From Paenibacillus sp. MBLB1832 (lineage in GTDB: Bacteria > Bacillota > Bacilli > Paenibacillales > NBRC-103111), in the NCBI RefSeq assembly GCF_032271945.1, contig NZ_CP130319.1, positions 3,801,001 to 3,865,000 on the forward strand: 64,000 nt of DNA, given 5' to 3'. Each line of letters starts with the position of its first letter. The stretch's first letter is position 1. Both the position numbers and the translations under genes were made by a program. The notes beneath the pieces are model-generated. The model did no database searches. It saw nothing but the letters and a program-made list of their open reading frames with translations, and had not been told where the DNA came from. Shown in pieces: positions 16,878-25,270 of this stretch.

Positions 16878-17847
16878 TGCATTCCGATCCGAAACGGATC
16901 AAGTATCGCGGCTTGGATTCGGTGCCATGGGGCTTGGTGGTTCATTTGGCACACATGATGAGAAGGATTTGATCAACAGCGTTCTAAATTGTCTTGAACA
17001 AGGCGTTAACTTTATCGACACAGCGCGTGCTTACGGGGATTCCGAACGTATTCTAGGAAAAGCACTCAAAGAGTGGAAAGGCACAAAGCCCTTTCTCGCT
17101 TCCAAAGTGCAATCGCTAGGTCCAGGCTCCATTGGCTGGGGTACGCATATTCCGATTGAATCGGCGTATCCTGAAGGGTGGCTGCGCGGAAGCACGGAGC
17201 TCTCCCTGAAAGAGCTCGGGGTTGAGGTTATTGATCTTATCCAGCTTCATCAATACTGGCCGCAATGGGATCGTTCCGATTATTGGATGGAAGAACTGCT
17301 CCGTCTCAAGGATGAAGGCAAAATTCGTTACATCGGCATTTCCATCCCGGATCAGCGGCATGATATTGCGCTTTCGATTGTTCGAAGTGGTGCAATTGAT
17401 GCCGTGCAGACAGTCTTCAATATCTTCGATCCGCTTCCACTCGACTGCCTTCTGCCTTTCTGCGAAGAGCATAACGTTGCTTTTCTCGCTCGCTGTGTGA
17501 TGGACGAAGGCGGTTTGACCGGTTTCCTGACAGAAGATACGACTTTCACAGACAGCGATTACCGCAAAACTTATTTCGATTATGTTCCGCGTGCCATGTA
17601 CATCGAGCGAGTCGATCGCCTGCGGAAGTTCATTCCGGAATTCGCAGACAATCTTGCCGAGCTGGCACTCAAATTCGTGCTTCATCATCCTGCGGTTACC
17701 TCCGCGCTCGTTTCGATGCATATCCCACAGTATGCGAATCAAAATATTGCCGCGCTAGACAAGGCCCCATTGCCAAATGAAGTTTTTGAAGAGATTCGTA
17801 AATACCACAGATGGGTGCGCAATTTCTATGATACTAAATTCTGGTAA
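16867..17847 (+). CDS. Aldo/keto reductase, paralogue B
   Basis: This 326-residue NAD(P)H-dependent reductase is the paralogue of 9877-10878. It has LGFGAMGLGGSFG, the catalytic region FIDTARAYGDSERILGKAL, Lys in ASKVQS and His in QLHQYW. The active-site tetrad Asp-Tyr-Lys-His is therefore complete. The gene is coupled to its neighbours. It overlaps the epimerase-like gene by 11 bases, and the creatininase gene starts 20 bases before its end. The substrate is probably a carbonyl formed or exposed by the upstream oxygenase, by context only. AAGGAG precedes its ATG. Confidence 0.94.
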   Translation: MKYNAFRSETDQVSRLGFGAMGLGGSFGTHDEKDLINSVLNCLEQGVNFIDTARAYGDSERILGKALKEWKGTKPFLASKVQSLGPGSIGWGTHIPIESAYPEGWLRGSTELSLKELGVEVIDLIQLHQYWPQWDRSDYWMEELLRLKDEGKIRYIGISIPDQRHDIALSIVRSGAIDAVQTVFNIFDPLPLDCLLPFCEEHNVAFLARCVMDEGGLTGFLTEDTTFTDSDYRKTYFDYVPRAMYIERVDRLRKFIPEFADNLAELALKFVLHHPAVTSALVSMHIPQYANQNIAALDKAPLPNEVFEEIRKYHRWVRNFYDTKFW

Positions 17848-18715
17848 AATCGAAGAAACAGTTCTATGGTCAGAACTGTTTCCCCATGCATTTAACCGTC
17901 GCATCGAAGCTTGTCCTATCGTCTATTTGCCGTTAGGTATCTGTGAACCACACGGACAGTTTAGCGCTTTCGGGCTGGATACGATGAAGGCGGAATGGTT
18001 GTGCGCGATGGCTGCTAGCCGTGTAGGCGGCATTGTCGCGCCCACACAAGCCTATCATATTCACGAAACCGGCTACCATGCCCGCTGGCTGGAGGAGGTC
18101 GTTGGGGAGGAGAATCCCCGCATGACCTCCATGCCGCCTCATGTTGTGCTGCAATTCTTCCTGTACCAACTGCGCGCCTTCGTCAATGCGGGCTTCAAGG
18201 CCATTGTTGTTGTCTCAGGGCATAGTGGCGGCAATCAGGAAGATTTGCGCATAGCAGCTGAGCTCTTCATGGAGATCACTTCTGTTCAGGTATGGGTTGT
18301 CAGCGACCCCGAGCTCGTTCATGGACAATATACGGGTGATCATGCAGGTAAATACGAGATTTCCCAGCTCATGTACTTGCGTCCTGAGCTGGTTGATTTG
18401 TCATTGATTCGACTCGAGCAGCTTCCAGGTTCTGGCGGGAAGTTGGCCGCTGGCGCGGATGCAGGGAATGCTTCGCCTGTCGAGGGCGAGCGTATCATGC
18501 TCGCCTGTCTTGATGCCTTACAGCGTAAAGCGAAGGCAATGCAGGAGGAGGCAGCGGACTTACCTCCGCAGCCTCGTATCCCTCTCTCTGAAGTGGAAGT
18601 GGTGTGTCAACGATTGCTGGCAAAGCAAGCTAGTTGGGTTACACTAAGTTCTCGCGCTGGACAGGAACCTGTTAGCGAAGAGTCGCAATGGAAGATTCCT
18701 TATTTACCAATATAA
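17828..18715 (+). CDS. Creatininase-family amidohydrolase (intact copy)
   Basis: This 295-residue metal-dependent hydrolase belongs to the creatininase/MftE-type family. Its members cleave cyclic amides, formamides or peptides using a Zn/Mn pair. Likely metal ligands are Glu and His in CEPHGQFSA, Asp in FGLDTMKAEW, His in VVSGHSGG and Glu near GDHAGKYEIS. The start at 17828 lies inside the reductase gene. It has no clear ribosome-binding site, so translation is probably coupled. It ends in a 12-base convergent overlap with the GH88 gene. A broken relative lies at 10901-11399. Hydrolysis of a ring or amide in the pathway product is an inference from the family. Confidence 0.88.
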   Translation: MILNSGKIEETVLWSELFPHAFNRRIEACPIVYLPLGICEPHGQFSAFGLDTMKAEWLCAMAASRVGGIVAPTQAYHIHETGYHARWLEEVVGEENPRMTSMPPHVVLQFFLYQLRAFVNAGFKAIVVVSGHSGGNQEDLRIAAELFMEITSVQVWVVSDPELVHGQYTGDHAGKYEISQLMYLRPELVDLSLIRLEQLPGSGGKLAAGADAGNASPVEGERIMLACLDALQRKAKAMQEEAADLPPQPRIPLSEVEVVCQRLLAKQASWVTLSSRAGQEPVSEESQWKIPYLPI

Positions 18716-19891
18716 TTCCCAGTCTTTGCTTAGTCGAACCAACGCCTCAAAGTAATAGTAGTCACCCCAAATGTTGCATTCATCAATTCCTTTATTGTGG
18801 GGCTTTGCATATACGGCATGAAGTAATACACCGTTAGATTCAAGGACATCTTTGCTTGTATAATGCTCTGCGAGCGATTTAACAATATGTAGAGCGGCAT
18901 TTTCATAGATACGTTTGTCGTTATCCGATAAGGGCAGACTTTTGCTTAATTCCATCAATCCACAGGCTGCAATAGCCGCAGATGAGCTGTCTCGCTCTTC
19001 AGGTCCTGAAGTAAAGATAAGATCCCAATAAGAAACAGAATCCTCGGGTAATCGATTCATATAATAGTTAGCTACTTTTTTGGCGAGGTCAATCAATGTT
19101 GAATCCCTTGTATACTTGTAACTGAGTGGAAAACCATAGATGCCCCAAGCTTGGCCTCTAGCCCAACAAGACGTGTCCGAGTATCCCTGAACCGTTTTGC
19201 CGTACTTAGGTTTTCCTGTATAAATATCCATGAAATAAGTGTGATACGTGGAGGCGTCTTCTCTTACGATGTAGGTTTCGGCCATTTTGACATGGCTATA
19301 GGCAGCATCATAATACTTCTTATCGCCGGTAATCTCGCTTGCCCAGAAGAGCAGCGGAAGATTCATACAGCAATCAATGATCATCCGTCCGCCGTTCTCA
19401 GGGTCATCTGGAGCGCCCCAAGCTTGAATGATACCTGCCTTTTCAAAATATCTCTCCATCAACAAATCAGCAGCTTTGAGACTCATTTCCTTAGCCTCCT
19501 CACTGCCCGTCAATTTAAAGGCAGCCACACTAGACAACGTGTACAAAAAACCTAAATCATGCGTACCGGTTTCAATTCGCTCATCGACGCGCTTTTTGTA
19601 GCTGGCTAATTGAATTTCTGCTACACGGCGGTATTTCATATCCCCTGTAACCTCATAGGCTAGCCAAAGCATGCCTGTCCAGAAGGAAGATGTCCATTCT
19701 ACATTGTCAATAGCAGGATATACGTTGTTTACACTTGCGGGAGCTGGGTATTTGTAAGTGAACGTTTCCAGATTTTGATCCACTTTCTTTAAAATATAAG
19801 CAAGCGCATCCTCTATAAATGCTTTGGTAAACAGAGGTTGCTGCGAATATTTGGTTACATCTTTAATAGACTCATAGTGTACTTTTTTCAT
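18704..19891 (-). CDS. Unsaturated uronyl hydrolase, glycoside hydrolase family 88
   Basis: This 395-residue cytoplasmic enzyme removes the 4,5-unsaturated uronic acid left at the non-reducing end of oligosaccharides by polysaccharide lyases. It acts by hydrating the double bond. The two key aspartates are visible as Asp112 (GTHDLGFLY) and Asp173 (MIIDCCMNLPLL). Their spacing of 61 matches that of Asp88/Asp149 in the characterised Bacillus enzyme. Further family motifs are WARGQAWGIYGF and RDSSSAAIAA. No signal peptide is seen, and AGGAGGGG precedes the ATG. It is convergent with the oxygenase operon and divergent from the AraC regulator at 20022. It links to the PL8 lyase at 38425 and to the other lyase-like genes. 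Confidence 0.95.
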   Translation of the reverse strand: MKKVHYESIKDVTKYSQQPLFTKAFIEDALAYILKKVDQNLETFTYKYPAPASVNNVYPAIDNVEWTSSFWTGMLWLAYEVTGDMKYRRVAEIQLASYKKRVDERIETGTHDLGFLYTLSSVAAFKLTGSEEAKEMSLKAADLLMERYFEKAGIIQAWGAPDDPENGGRMIIDCCMNLPLLFWASEITGDKKYYDAAYSHVKMAETYIVREDASTYHTYFMDIYTGKPKYGKTVQGYSDTSCWARGQAWGIYGFPLSYKYTRDSTLIDLAKKVANYYMNRLPEDSVSYWDLIFTSGPEERDSSSAAIAACGLMELSKSLPLSDNDKRIYENAALHIVKSLAEHYTSKDVLESNGVLLHAVYAKPHNKGIDECNIWGDYYYFEALVRLSKDWELYW

Positions 19892-19929
19892 TGGTAAGAC
19901 TCCCCTCCTAGAAAACGGTTGATACGCAT

Positions 19930-19935
19930 ATTATA
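19930..19935 (-). promoter_or_regulatory. Extended -10 promoter candidate for the GH88 gene
   Basis: On the minus strand TGTATAAT precedes the GH88 start by about 40 bases. It combines a TG extension with a perfect TATAAT. No clear -35 box is seen, consistent with activation by the divergent AraC regulator at 20022. Confidence 0.4.
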
Positions 19936-20021
19936 CACGGAAGATAACGCTATCTAATACCTGCAAATTGCGCTAAAATACCGTTAGGTTGTCATTTATC
20001 GGGAGGGAGAGACATCTCAAT

Positions 20022-20915
20022 ATGAATGCACATTTGCAAGTGGGTTTTAACTACAACATGTTAGAAACGTCCTATGATTTTTCTTATCAGACGACAACCA
20101 TTGAAACGAACTGGCACATCTTTCATTGTCATGAAGGCATGGAGTTTCTATACGTTCATGAAGGAAACGGCTACGCCATTATTAATCAAAAAATGATTGA
20201 AATTAGACCTCAAACCCTTGTCTATTTCCAACCATTTCAACTTCATGGCACAAAAGTCTCCCTTGATCAGAATGCCGCTTACACAAGATCCATTCTATCC
20301 TTTGAACCTTTCGAAATTGAAGCTTATCTGCAGCACTTCCCTGCACTAAAGGCTTTTTTCCAACAAATCTGGAAGGCAGACTTACCTGTACAAGTACTAT
20401 CGCAACTGCCAGTAAACAATCCGATAGAGGTAATGTTCAAGCACTATCAACACCTTTCGCAAGCTGATTCTTATCCCGATCGTCAGGAAGAATTCAGCCT
20501 GTTCATTATTGGGTTTCTGAACTATCTCAAAAGCGTATGGCCAGCGTGTGAGCAGCTTGTAACCCAGAGCGCTTCCACTCCGCCTAGTTATATCGAGAGA
20601 ATTATGGATTGGATTGAAGAAAACTATACATCTGAATTTCAGTTGAATGTGCTCAGCGATGAATTACATCTAACTTCCTACTATATTTCGCATCTGTTTC
20701 AACAATGGACCGGCACAACCATTACCCAATATGTTATCGCCAGGAGAATGCGACAGGCGTGTTGGTTACTGAAAAACAGTGCGATTTCAGTGTATGAGAT
20801 TTGTCAGCAAATCGGGCTCACAAACGTCTCTTATTTCTGTAAAAAATTCAAGGAATATTCAGGAAGAACACCGCTCCAGTATCGAAATGACAGCAGTAAA
20901 CAACAGCATATATGA
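20022..20915 (+). CDS. AraC-family regulator, divergent from GH88
   Basis: This 297-residue regulator has a cupin sensor half with FHCHEGMEFLYVHEGNGYAI. Its C-terminal AraC domain contains LNVLSDELHLTSYYISHLFQ and VYEICQQIGLTNVSYFCKKF. The start MNAHLQV lies behind a GGGAGGGAGAG site. A TTG 11 codons earlier has none. It is divergent from the GH88 gene across a 130-base gap and is likely to control it. The cupin region closely resembles that of the regulator at 7460-8350, suggesting related effectors. Confidence 0.92.
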   Translation: MNAHLQVGFNYNMLETSYDFSYQTTTIETNWHIFHCHEGMEFLYVHEGNGYAIINQKMIEIRPQTLVYFQPFQLHGTKVSLDQNAAYTRSILSFEPFEIEAYLQHFPALKAFFQQIWKADLPVQVLSQLPVNNPIEVMFKHYQHLSQADSYPDRQEEFSLFIIGFLNYLKSVWPACEQLVTQSASTPPSYIERIMDWIEENYTSEFQLNVLSDELHLTSYYISHLFQQWTGTTITQYVIARRMRQACWLLKNSAISVYEICQQIGLTNVSYFCKKFKEYSGRTPLQYRNDSSKQQHI

Positions 20916-20924
20916 AACAAAAAA

Positions 20925-20961
20925 GCAGTCCGTTTCCTCTATGGAAGCGGTCTGCATTTTT
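20925..20961 (+). terminator. Rho-independent terminator after the AraC gene
   Basis: Arms GCAGTCCGTTTCC (20925-20937) and GGAAGCGGTCTGC (20943-20955) pair with two mismatches around a five-base loop. They are followed by ATTTTT and lie 10 bases after the AraC stop. Confidence 0.8.
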
Positions 20962-21039
20962 GCGTATTGTGCATAAGGACTCTCGCTACATTTAAATAAT
21001 GCGTATCATTTGTAATTTTATACAGCCTAGCGAAACCCT

Positions 21040-21333
21040 CTACGTTATGTGCGCCATAGTGAACGACTCCGCTGAATCAGCAAATTCCGGACAAACAATG
21101 GCATCCTGATTCGTCTTTGGCACGACAAGCAGGCCACCATTTTCTTCATCAGCAGCATCGATTGCGGTCCAAGCGGCAATGCAAGTTCCTGGCTCAACTT
21201 TCAAATAAAAGTTATCCTGATGCAACGCCTGCCCGCGAGCACCTGGCGGCTTGAAGTAAAACATACTCTGGGCAGCCAGCGGTTCTTCTCCATATAAGTC
21301 TGCCTGAACGTCCATAACTCGAGAGTGAACCAT
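21040..21333 (-). pseudogene. PhyH (phytanoyl-CoA dioxygenase family) remnant
   Basis: The 97-residue frame is only the middle of a PhyH-type Fe(II)/2-oxoglutarate dioxygenase. The His-x-Asp iron motif is present (QALHQDNFYLKV), followed by GTCIAAWTAIDAADEENGGL, typical of the family. About 90 N-terminal residues, the distal iron His and the Arg that binds 2-oxoglutarate are missing, so it is almost certainly inactive. It lies 30 bases downstream of a dehydrogenase gene on the same strand, probably once the last gene of the dehydrogenase-isomerase-dehydrogenase operon. Confidence 0.75.
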
Positions 21334-21363
21334 AAGCTTCGCTCACCCCTTATCTCCCAGTTC

Positions 21364-22380
21364 CTATCGATTGGGATACAACACAACTTTAATAGCTTCA
21401 TTCATATGGTTGACACACAAATCAAGGCCATACTCCAGTTCACTAAAGCCGATCTCATGTGTGACGAACGCATCGAAATTGATCTTCCCCTCCGCAACCT
21501 TATCAACTGCAAACTGGAACGCCTTTAATTCATCTGCTTGTGACTCATATACCTCATTCAACGTATGAGCGAACGTAGCTTCTTTACGGAGCAATAATCT
21601 CGGATTTAATCGGTGATTGTTCTCAATCCCCTTCGCATCAACGAACAACCCCGTTATTCTTCCTTTGCGCTTCAAAGCCTTTACAGCCATATCGAATGCA
21701 TCTCTTTCCGTGCTTCGATCCTCCGATATACACATCACGACGACATCGGCTCCTTTACCATCCGTTTCTTTAAGCACAGCTGCAACAATGTCTTCTGTTG
21801 TCATCACCGAACGATTATAGGAGACATCAGCTCCAATTTCTAACGATTTGCGCACACGGAAATCATGCACATCGACAGTTAACACTTTGTGTGCTGTAAG
21901 CTTTGCCGTTGCCGTTGCCGTTAGCCCCAGTGGACCTTGACCTACAATAAGTACCGTTTCATGAGGTTTAATCTGTGCGGGATGAACAGCCGATACATAA
22001 GCTCCGTGGAACATTTCAACGAGAGAACGGATTCGCACCGGAATAGATTCTGGTACTCGGACCCAGAGGTCATCTGTGGGTCTTACGACAGTAAACTCGG
22101 TGAAAGCCCCTCGAGGTGTATATAAGGCAATAATTTCACCAAGTCGAATATCTTTCACATCTGAGCCCAACTCAACAACTTCGCCAGCCACCTCATGACC
22201 CAGAATTTGCGGGTAGAAATCATGATATCCATCAAAATCACCATGATAAATATGATTGTCCGTAGCATTACAAATGGAGGCAACTTGAACCTTCAGTAAC
22301 ACCTCATCACTTTTAATTGTTGGTATTTCGATCTCCTTCACTTTAAGAACACCTGGTTGTTCAAGAATTGCTGCTTTCAT
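21364..22380 (-). CDS. Medium-chain zinc-type alcohol/polyol dehydrogenase
   Basis: This 338-residue NAD(P)-dependent dehydrogenase has a GroES-like N-terminal half with the catalytic Cys in ASICNATDNHIYHG and GHEVAGEVVELG. Its Rossmann half contains VLIVGQGPLGLTATATAKL. The four-cysteine structural-zinc loop of sorbitol dehydrogenases is not evident, so only a catalytic zinc is expected. A second dehydrogenase (23294-24259) and a TIM-barrel isomerase lie directly upstream on the same strand at short spacing. The three were probably one sugar-oxidising operon. The substrate is unknown. Confidence 0.92.
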   Translation of the reverse strand: MKAAILEQPGVLKVKEIEIPTIKSDEVLLKVQVASICNATDNHIYHGDFDGYHDFYPQILGHEVAGEVVELGSDVKDIRLGEIIALYTPRGAFTEFTVVRPTDDLWVRVPESIPVRIRSLVEMFHGAYVSAVHPAQIKPHETVLIVGQGPLGLTATATAKLTAHKVLTVDVHDFRVRKSLEIGADVSYNRSVMTTEDIVAAVLKETDGKGADVVVMCISEDRSTERDAFDMAVKALKRKGRITGLFVDAKGIENNHRLNPRLLLRKEATFAHTLNEVYESQADELKAFQFAVDKVAEGKINFDAFVTHEIGFSELEYGLDLCVNHMNEAIKVVLYPNR

Positions 22381-22407
22381 TTCGTTACCTACCCTTCATT
22401 GTTTTTT

Positions 22408-23283
22408 TTAGAAATATCCTCGTTCTCTTACATAGGCAGTTTCCACTTGCAAATAATGCTCGGCCAATTCAGGCTTTGTGTGCGGCTCAATGATACAAAA
22501 GCCGGTGTATCCATCCTTCTCCAACCGTGCCAGGACACCATCCATGTTAACAGTTCCTTCAGGAAGCGGAGGATAGTAGATATAGTTAGGCGCAAGGGAT
22601 CCTGTCATGACAGCACCTTTACTTTTCTCGGAATGTCCTAGCTCAGGTCTGTATACACATCCATTTTTCAGATGCACATAGGCGATATATGGCTTGAGCA
22701 AATCATACGCATAAGGGAAACTCTCTTGCCCTGCCTGGTAATAATTCGTGGCATCGAACGTGGTCTTGAAATTCGGTGAATCCATCGCTTGAAGGATATG
22801 CAGCATACCCTCTGGGGTCTGCGTGGCATCGTGGGCTTCATTCTCCAAACAAAGAATGATGCCTTCCTTTTCCGCAAAGCGTGTGGCTGGTGTCACAGCC
22901 TTCTTGATTCGCTCCAAATCGGGGGAAATCTCTAGTGACAGGTTATAGCAATAGTGGTTGACATACTGTGCCCCCAACGTTTTGGCAACTTCTACCGCAT
23001 AAAGTAATGCGGCCGCATACTTATCTAGGTCGGCTGAAATGACTTTATGAAAAGCCGCTGACATAGACACAGCACTTACCTTAAATCCATATTCATCGAG
23101 CAGTTTTTTGGCTGCTGGAATATCTCGTCCTTCATACGCATCTGGACATACATCCTCTTCTAGCGGTGTGATGTTCCCTGGCCAAATCTCAATCGTATCT
23201 ATCCCATACTTGCTAATTGTCTTTAGTGTATGCTCCAAATTTAATGTTCCCGCGAAAACCTGCCCGGAAATAGCCAACTTCAT
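22408..23283 (-). CDS. TIM-barrel sugar isomerase/epimerase (xylose-isomerase-like)
   Basis: This 291-residue protein belongs to the AP-endonuclease-2/IolE-IolH-like TIM-barrel family that isomerises or dehydrates sugars and inositols with a divalent metal. Candidate ligands are Glu in CLENEAHDATQ, Asp in TFDATNYYQAG, His in YVHLKNG and Glu in CIIEPHTKPEL, spaced as in the family. GGGG lies 6 bases before ATG. It sits 27 bases upstream of one dehydrogenase and 10 bases downstream of another, so an oxidation-isomerisation route for one sugar is likely. Confidence 0.9.
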   Translation of the reverse strand: MKLAISGQVFAGTLNLEHTLKTISKYGIDTIEIWPGNITPLEEDVCPDAYEGRDIPAAKKLLDEYGFKVSAVSMSAAFHKVISADLDKYAAALLYAVEVAKTLGAQYVNHYCYNLSLEISPDLERIKKAVTPATRFAEKEGIILCLENEAHDATQTPEGMLHILQAMDSPNFKTTFDATNYYQAGQESFPYAYDLLKPYIAYVHLKNGCVYRPELGHSEKSKGAVMTGSLAPNYIYYPPLPEGTVNMDGVLARLEKDGYTGFCIIEPHTKPELAEHYLQVETAYVRERGYF

Positions 23284-23293
23284 ATACGTCCCC

Positions 23294-24259
23294 CTACTGT
23301 ATGTCTACTAGAATCTTCAAATTTGTCTCTGGATGATTCATGACAAGTTCTAGTCCATCCATTACATGATCCAAGCTCACCCTACCGCTAATTAGCGGCG
23401 CCAATTTTAATTTCCCTTCCACTGCATAGTCGACTGCCTTCTGGAAATAAAGTCGAACAAGCTGCATATCATTGACAGGCCCGCGCATAATAACTTGTTT
23501 TTTTTGAAAATCGAAAATATCGATCATTCTTCCTTGCTGCGGATGACCATAAGAAATGAGCGTTCCACCTTGCCGAATTACAGCTATGGCATCATTGAGG
23601 GTTGGTGAGCCTGGAAGCAAATCGTCCGCATAGGCATCAATCACAACATCCATTTCTCCGAATTGGTTGATCACAGCTTCCCTTACGGAACAAGCCCCAT
23701 TATCAAATACGCCATCGCACCCGAGTTGTAACCCAAGCTCTCTCCTCATGCCATATAGGTCCCAACCGATCACTGTACTGGCTCCCAAATTCTTAGCCAG
23801 CTGTGACATAATAAGTCCGCTTGGTCCGAGTCCTACAATCAGGACTTTATCACCTGCCTTTATCTTTGCCGCCTCGACAGCTCTGATGGCTGCGCCAGCA
23901 AGCTCAAATAAAGGCCCTTCATCGTCACTAATCGTTTCCGGCAGTTTGACCATGGCCACATGTTCAGGAGTGACACTCACATATTCAGCGAACGCACCAA
24001 CCGTAAACCACCAAGCAACGCGATCACCGATCTGGAATTGTGTCACCTGGTCACCGCAGGCAACAATCGTCCCACAAGCCTCATGACCGAATACAATGGG
24101 GAAGGTTTCCCAATGAGCTCCAGCAAGAATAGCTGGATCAGATCCATTGCAAATACACGAAGTCTTTAGTTCGATGAGTACCTCTTTACTTCCACAAGAA
24201 GGAATCGGTATTTGTTCCAGTTTTAGTTCACCTGGTTTATGTAAGACTAACGCTCTCAT
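23294..24259 (-). CDS. Medium-chain zinc-type dehydrogenase, second paralogue
   Basis: This 321-residue NAD(P)-dependent dehydrogenase starts MRALVLHKPGEL. It has the catalytic Cys in TSCICNGSDPAILAG, the zinc/base motif FGHEACGTIV and a Rossmann motif VLIVGLGPSGLIMSQLAK. No structural-zinc cysteine cluster is visible, and it is slightly shorter than usual. GAAGGAGG lies upstream of the ATG. It heads the three-gene minus-strand operon (dehydrogenase, TIM-barrel isomerase, dehydrogenase) plus the PhyH remnant, and is divergent from the AraC gene at 24414. Confidence 0.92.
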   Translation of the reverse strand: MRALVLHKPGELKLEQIPIPSCGSKEVLIELKTSCICNGSDPAILAGAHWETFPIVFGHEACGTIVACGDQVTQFQIGDRVAWWFTVGAFAEYVSVTPEHVAMVKLPETISDDEGPLFELAGAAIRAVEAAKIKAGDKVLIVGLGPSGLIMSQLAKNLGASTVIGWDLYGMRRELGLQLGCDGVFDNGACSVREAVINQFGEMDVVIDAYADDLLPGSPTLNDAIAVIRQGGTLISYGHPQQGRMIDIFDFQKKQVIMRGPVNDMQLVRLYFQKAVDYAVEGKLKLAPLISGRVSLDHVMDGLELVMNHPETNLKILVDIQ

Positions 24260-24413
24260 ACTGTGCGCCCTCCTTCAGATGTTTAAACTAATCAATTGTG
24301 ATATAATTAATAGTAACCCCTATATACATCAATTTAAATGAATTAATCATTCTACCTTTTAAACTTTTCAGTTGTAAGCTGTTTCAGATAAATGAAAAGG
24401 AGATAACGTCCAA

Positions 24414-25226
24414 ATGCTATTTACTCCTAACATTACCTTAATTGGCATCGATACCCCCCATCAGACGGATTTCATCATTGATCGGCCTCATGGTGAAGGT
24501 TGTTTTGTGTTAATGTGTTTTTCCACACCTTTCTTCACCCGTACACTTACAGGTATGGAGTTCGGTGAGCCCGGCGACTGCTTACTGCACGATCCTTTGT
24601 TTGCTCAGTATCATGGAACTCCAGAAGGACAAAAGGAAGGATTTCGTAATGATTGGATACATATGGAAGGCACAGGGATCAAAGAACTTGCGAACCAATT
24701 TGGAGTTCCGCTCAATATCCTCATTCGAACTGGCGAAAAACATCTGTTATCCGCTTATTTCCGCGCGATTGAATCGGAACTTGCTCATAAAAAACCTTTT
24801 TGGCAACAAAAAATTGGCATTCTTATTCAAGACGTCATGTGCCTGATTGGACGACAGCACATGATGAAGATCGAACTAGAGCAATATACGCCCTCTGAAA
24901 GGGAATTTAAACAGAAGTTTATAGAGGCAAGAGCAACGATTCACGAACAATTTGCACAGGATTGGACGGTAGAACGGATGGCGAATCTGGTACGGTTAAG
25001 TGCGGAACGTTTTACCGTGCTATATCAAACCTTTTTCCATACGAGTCCTAAAGAGGACCTTATCGCCAGAAGACTGGAAGAATCTAAAGTACGATTAATT
25101 AACAGTCATGACAGTATTGAAAAGATTAGTCTTGAGTGCGGCTTTAACAGTATTTATTATTTTTCGAGGATATTCAAAAAGAGAGTTGGCTGTCCTCCTG
25201 GTTATTATAGAAATAGAACGAATTGA
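24414..25226 (+). CDS. AraC-family regulator, divergent from the dehydrogenase operon
   Basis: This 270-residue regulator has an atypical sensor half with a cupin-like segment (FGEPGDCLLHDP) and a C-terminal AraC domain. The first helix-turn-helix reads VERMANLVRLSAERFTVLYQ and the second EKISLECGFNSIYYFSRIFK. AAAAGGAGAT lies before ATG. It is divergent from the dehydrogenase-isomerase operon across about 155 bases and is the likely regulator of that operon. A hairpin follows directly after the stop. Confidence 0.9.
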   Translation: MLFTPNITLIGIDTPHQTDFIIDRPHGEGCFVLMCFSTPFFTRTLTGMEFGEPGDCLLHDPLFAQYHGTPEGQKEGFRNDWIHMEGTGIKELANQFGVPLNILIRTGEKHLLSAYFRAIESELAHKKPFWQQKIGILIQDVMCLIGRQHMMKIELEQYTPSEREFKQKFIEARATIHEQFAQDWTVERMANLVRLSAERFTVLYQTFFHTSPKEDLIARRLEESKVRLINSHDSIEKISLECGFNSIYYFSRIFKKRVGCPPGYYRNRTN

Positions 25227-25228
25227 AA

Positions 25229-25266
25229 CAAGACCGTAACCCCTATGCTAAGGAGTTACGGTCTTG
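25229..25266. terminator. Convergent-gene hairpin between AraC and binding-protein genes
   Basis: Perfect 12-base arms CAAGACCGTAAC (25229-25240) and GTTACGGTCTTG (25255-25266) lie between two convergent genes. They start 3 bases after the AraC stop and end 5 bases from the stop of the binding-protein gene. T-tracts are weak on both sides, but the position fits a bidirectional terminator. Confidence 0.75.
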
Positions 25267-25270
25267 ACGT

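Noticed and set aside
17116-17742. Minus-strand open frame (208 residues) opposite the second aldo/keto reductase
   Set aside because: Fully antisense to a conserved enzyme gene; likely a codon-bias artefact.
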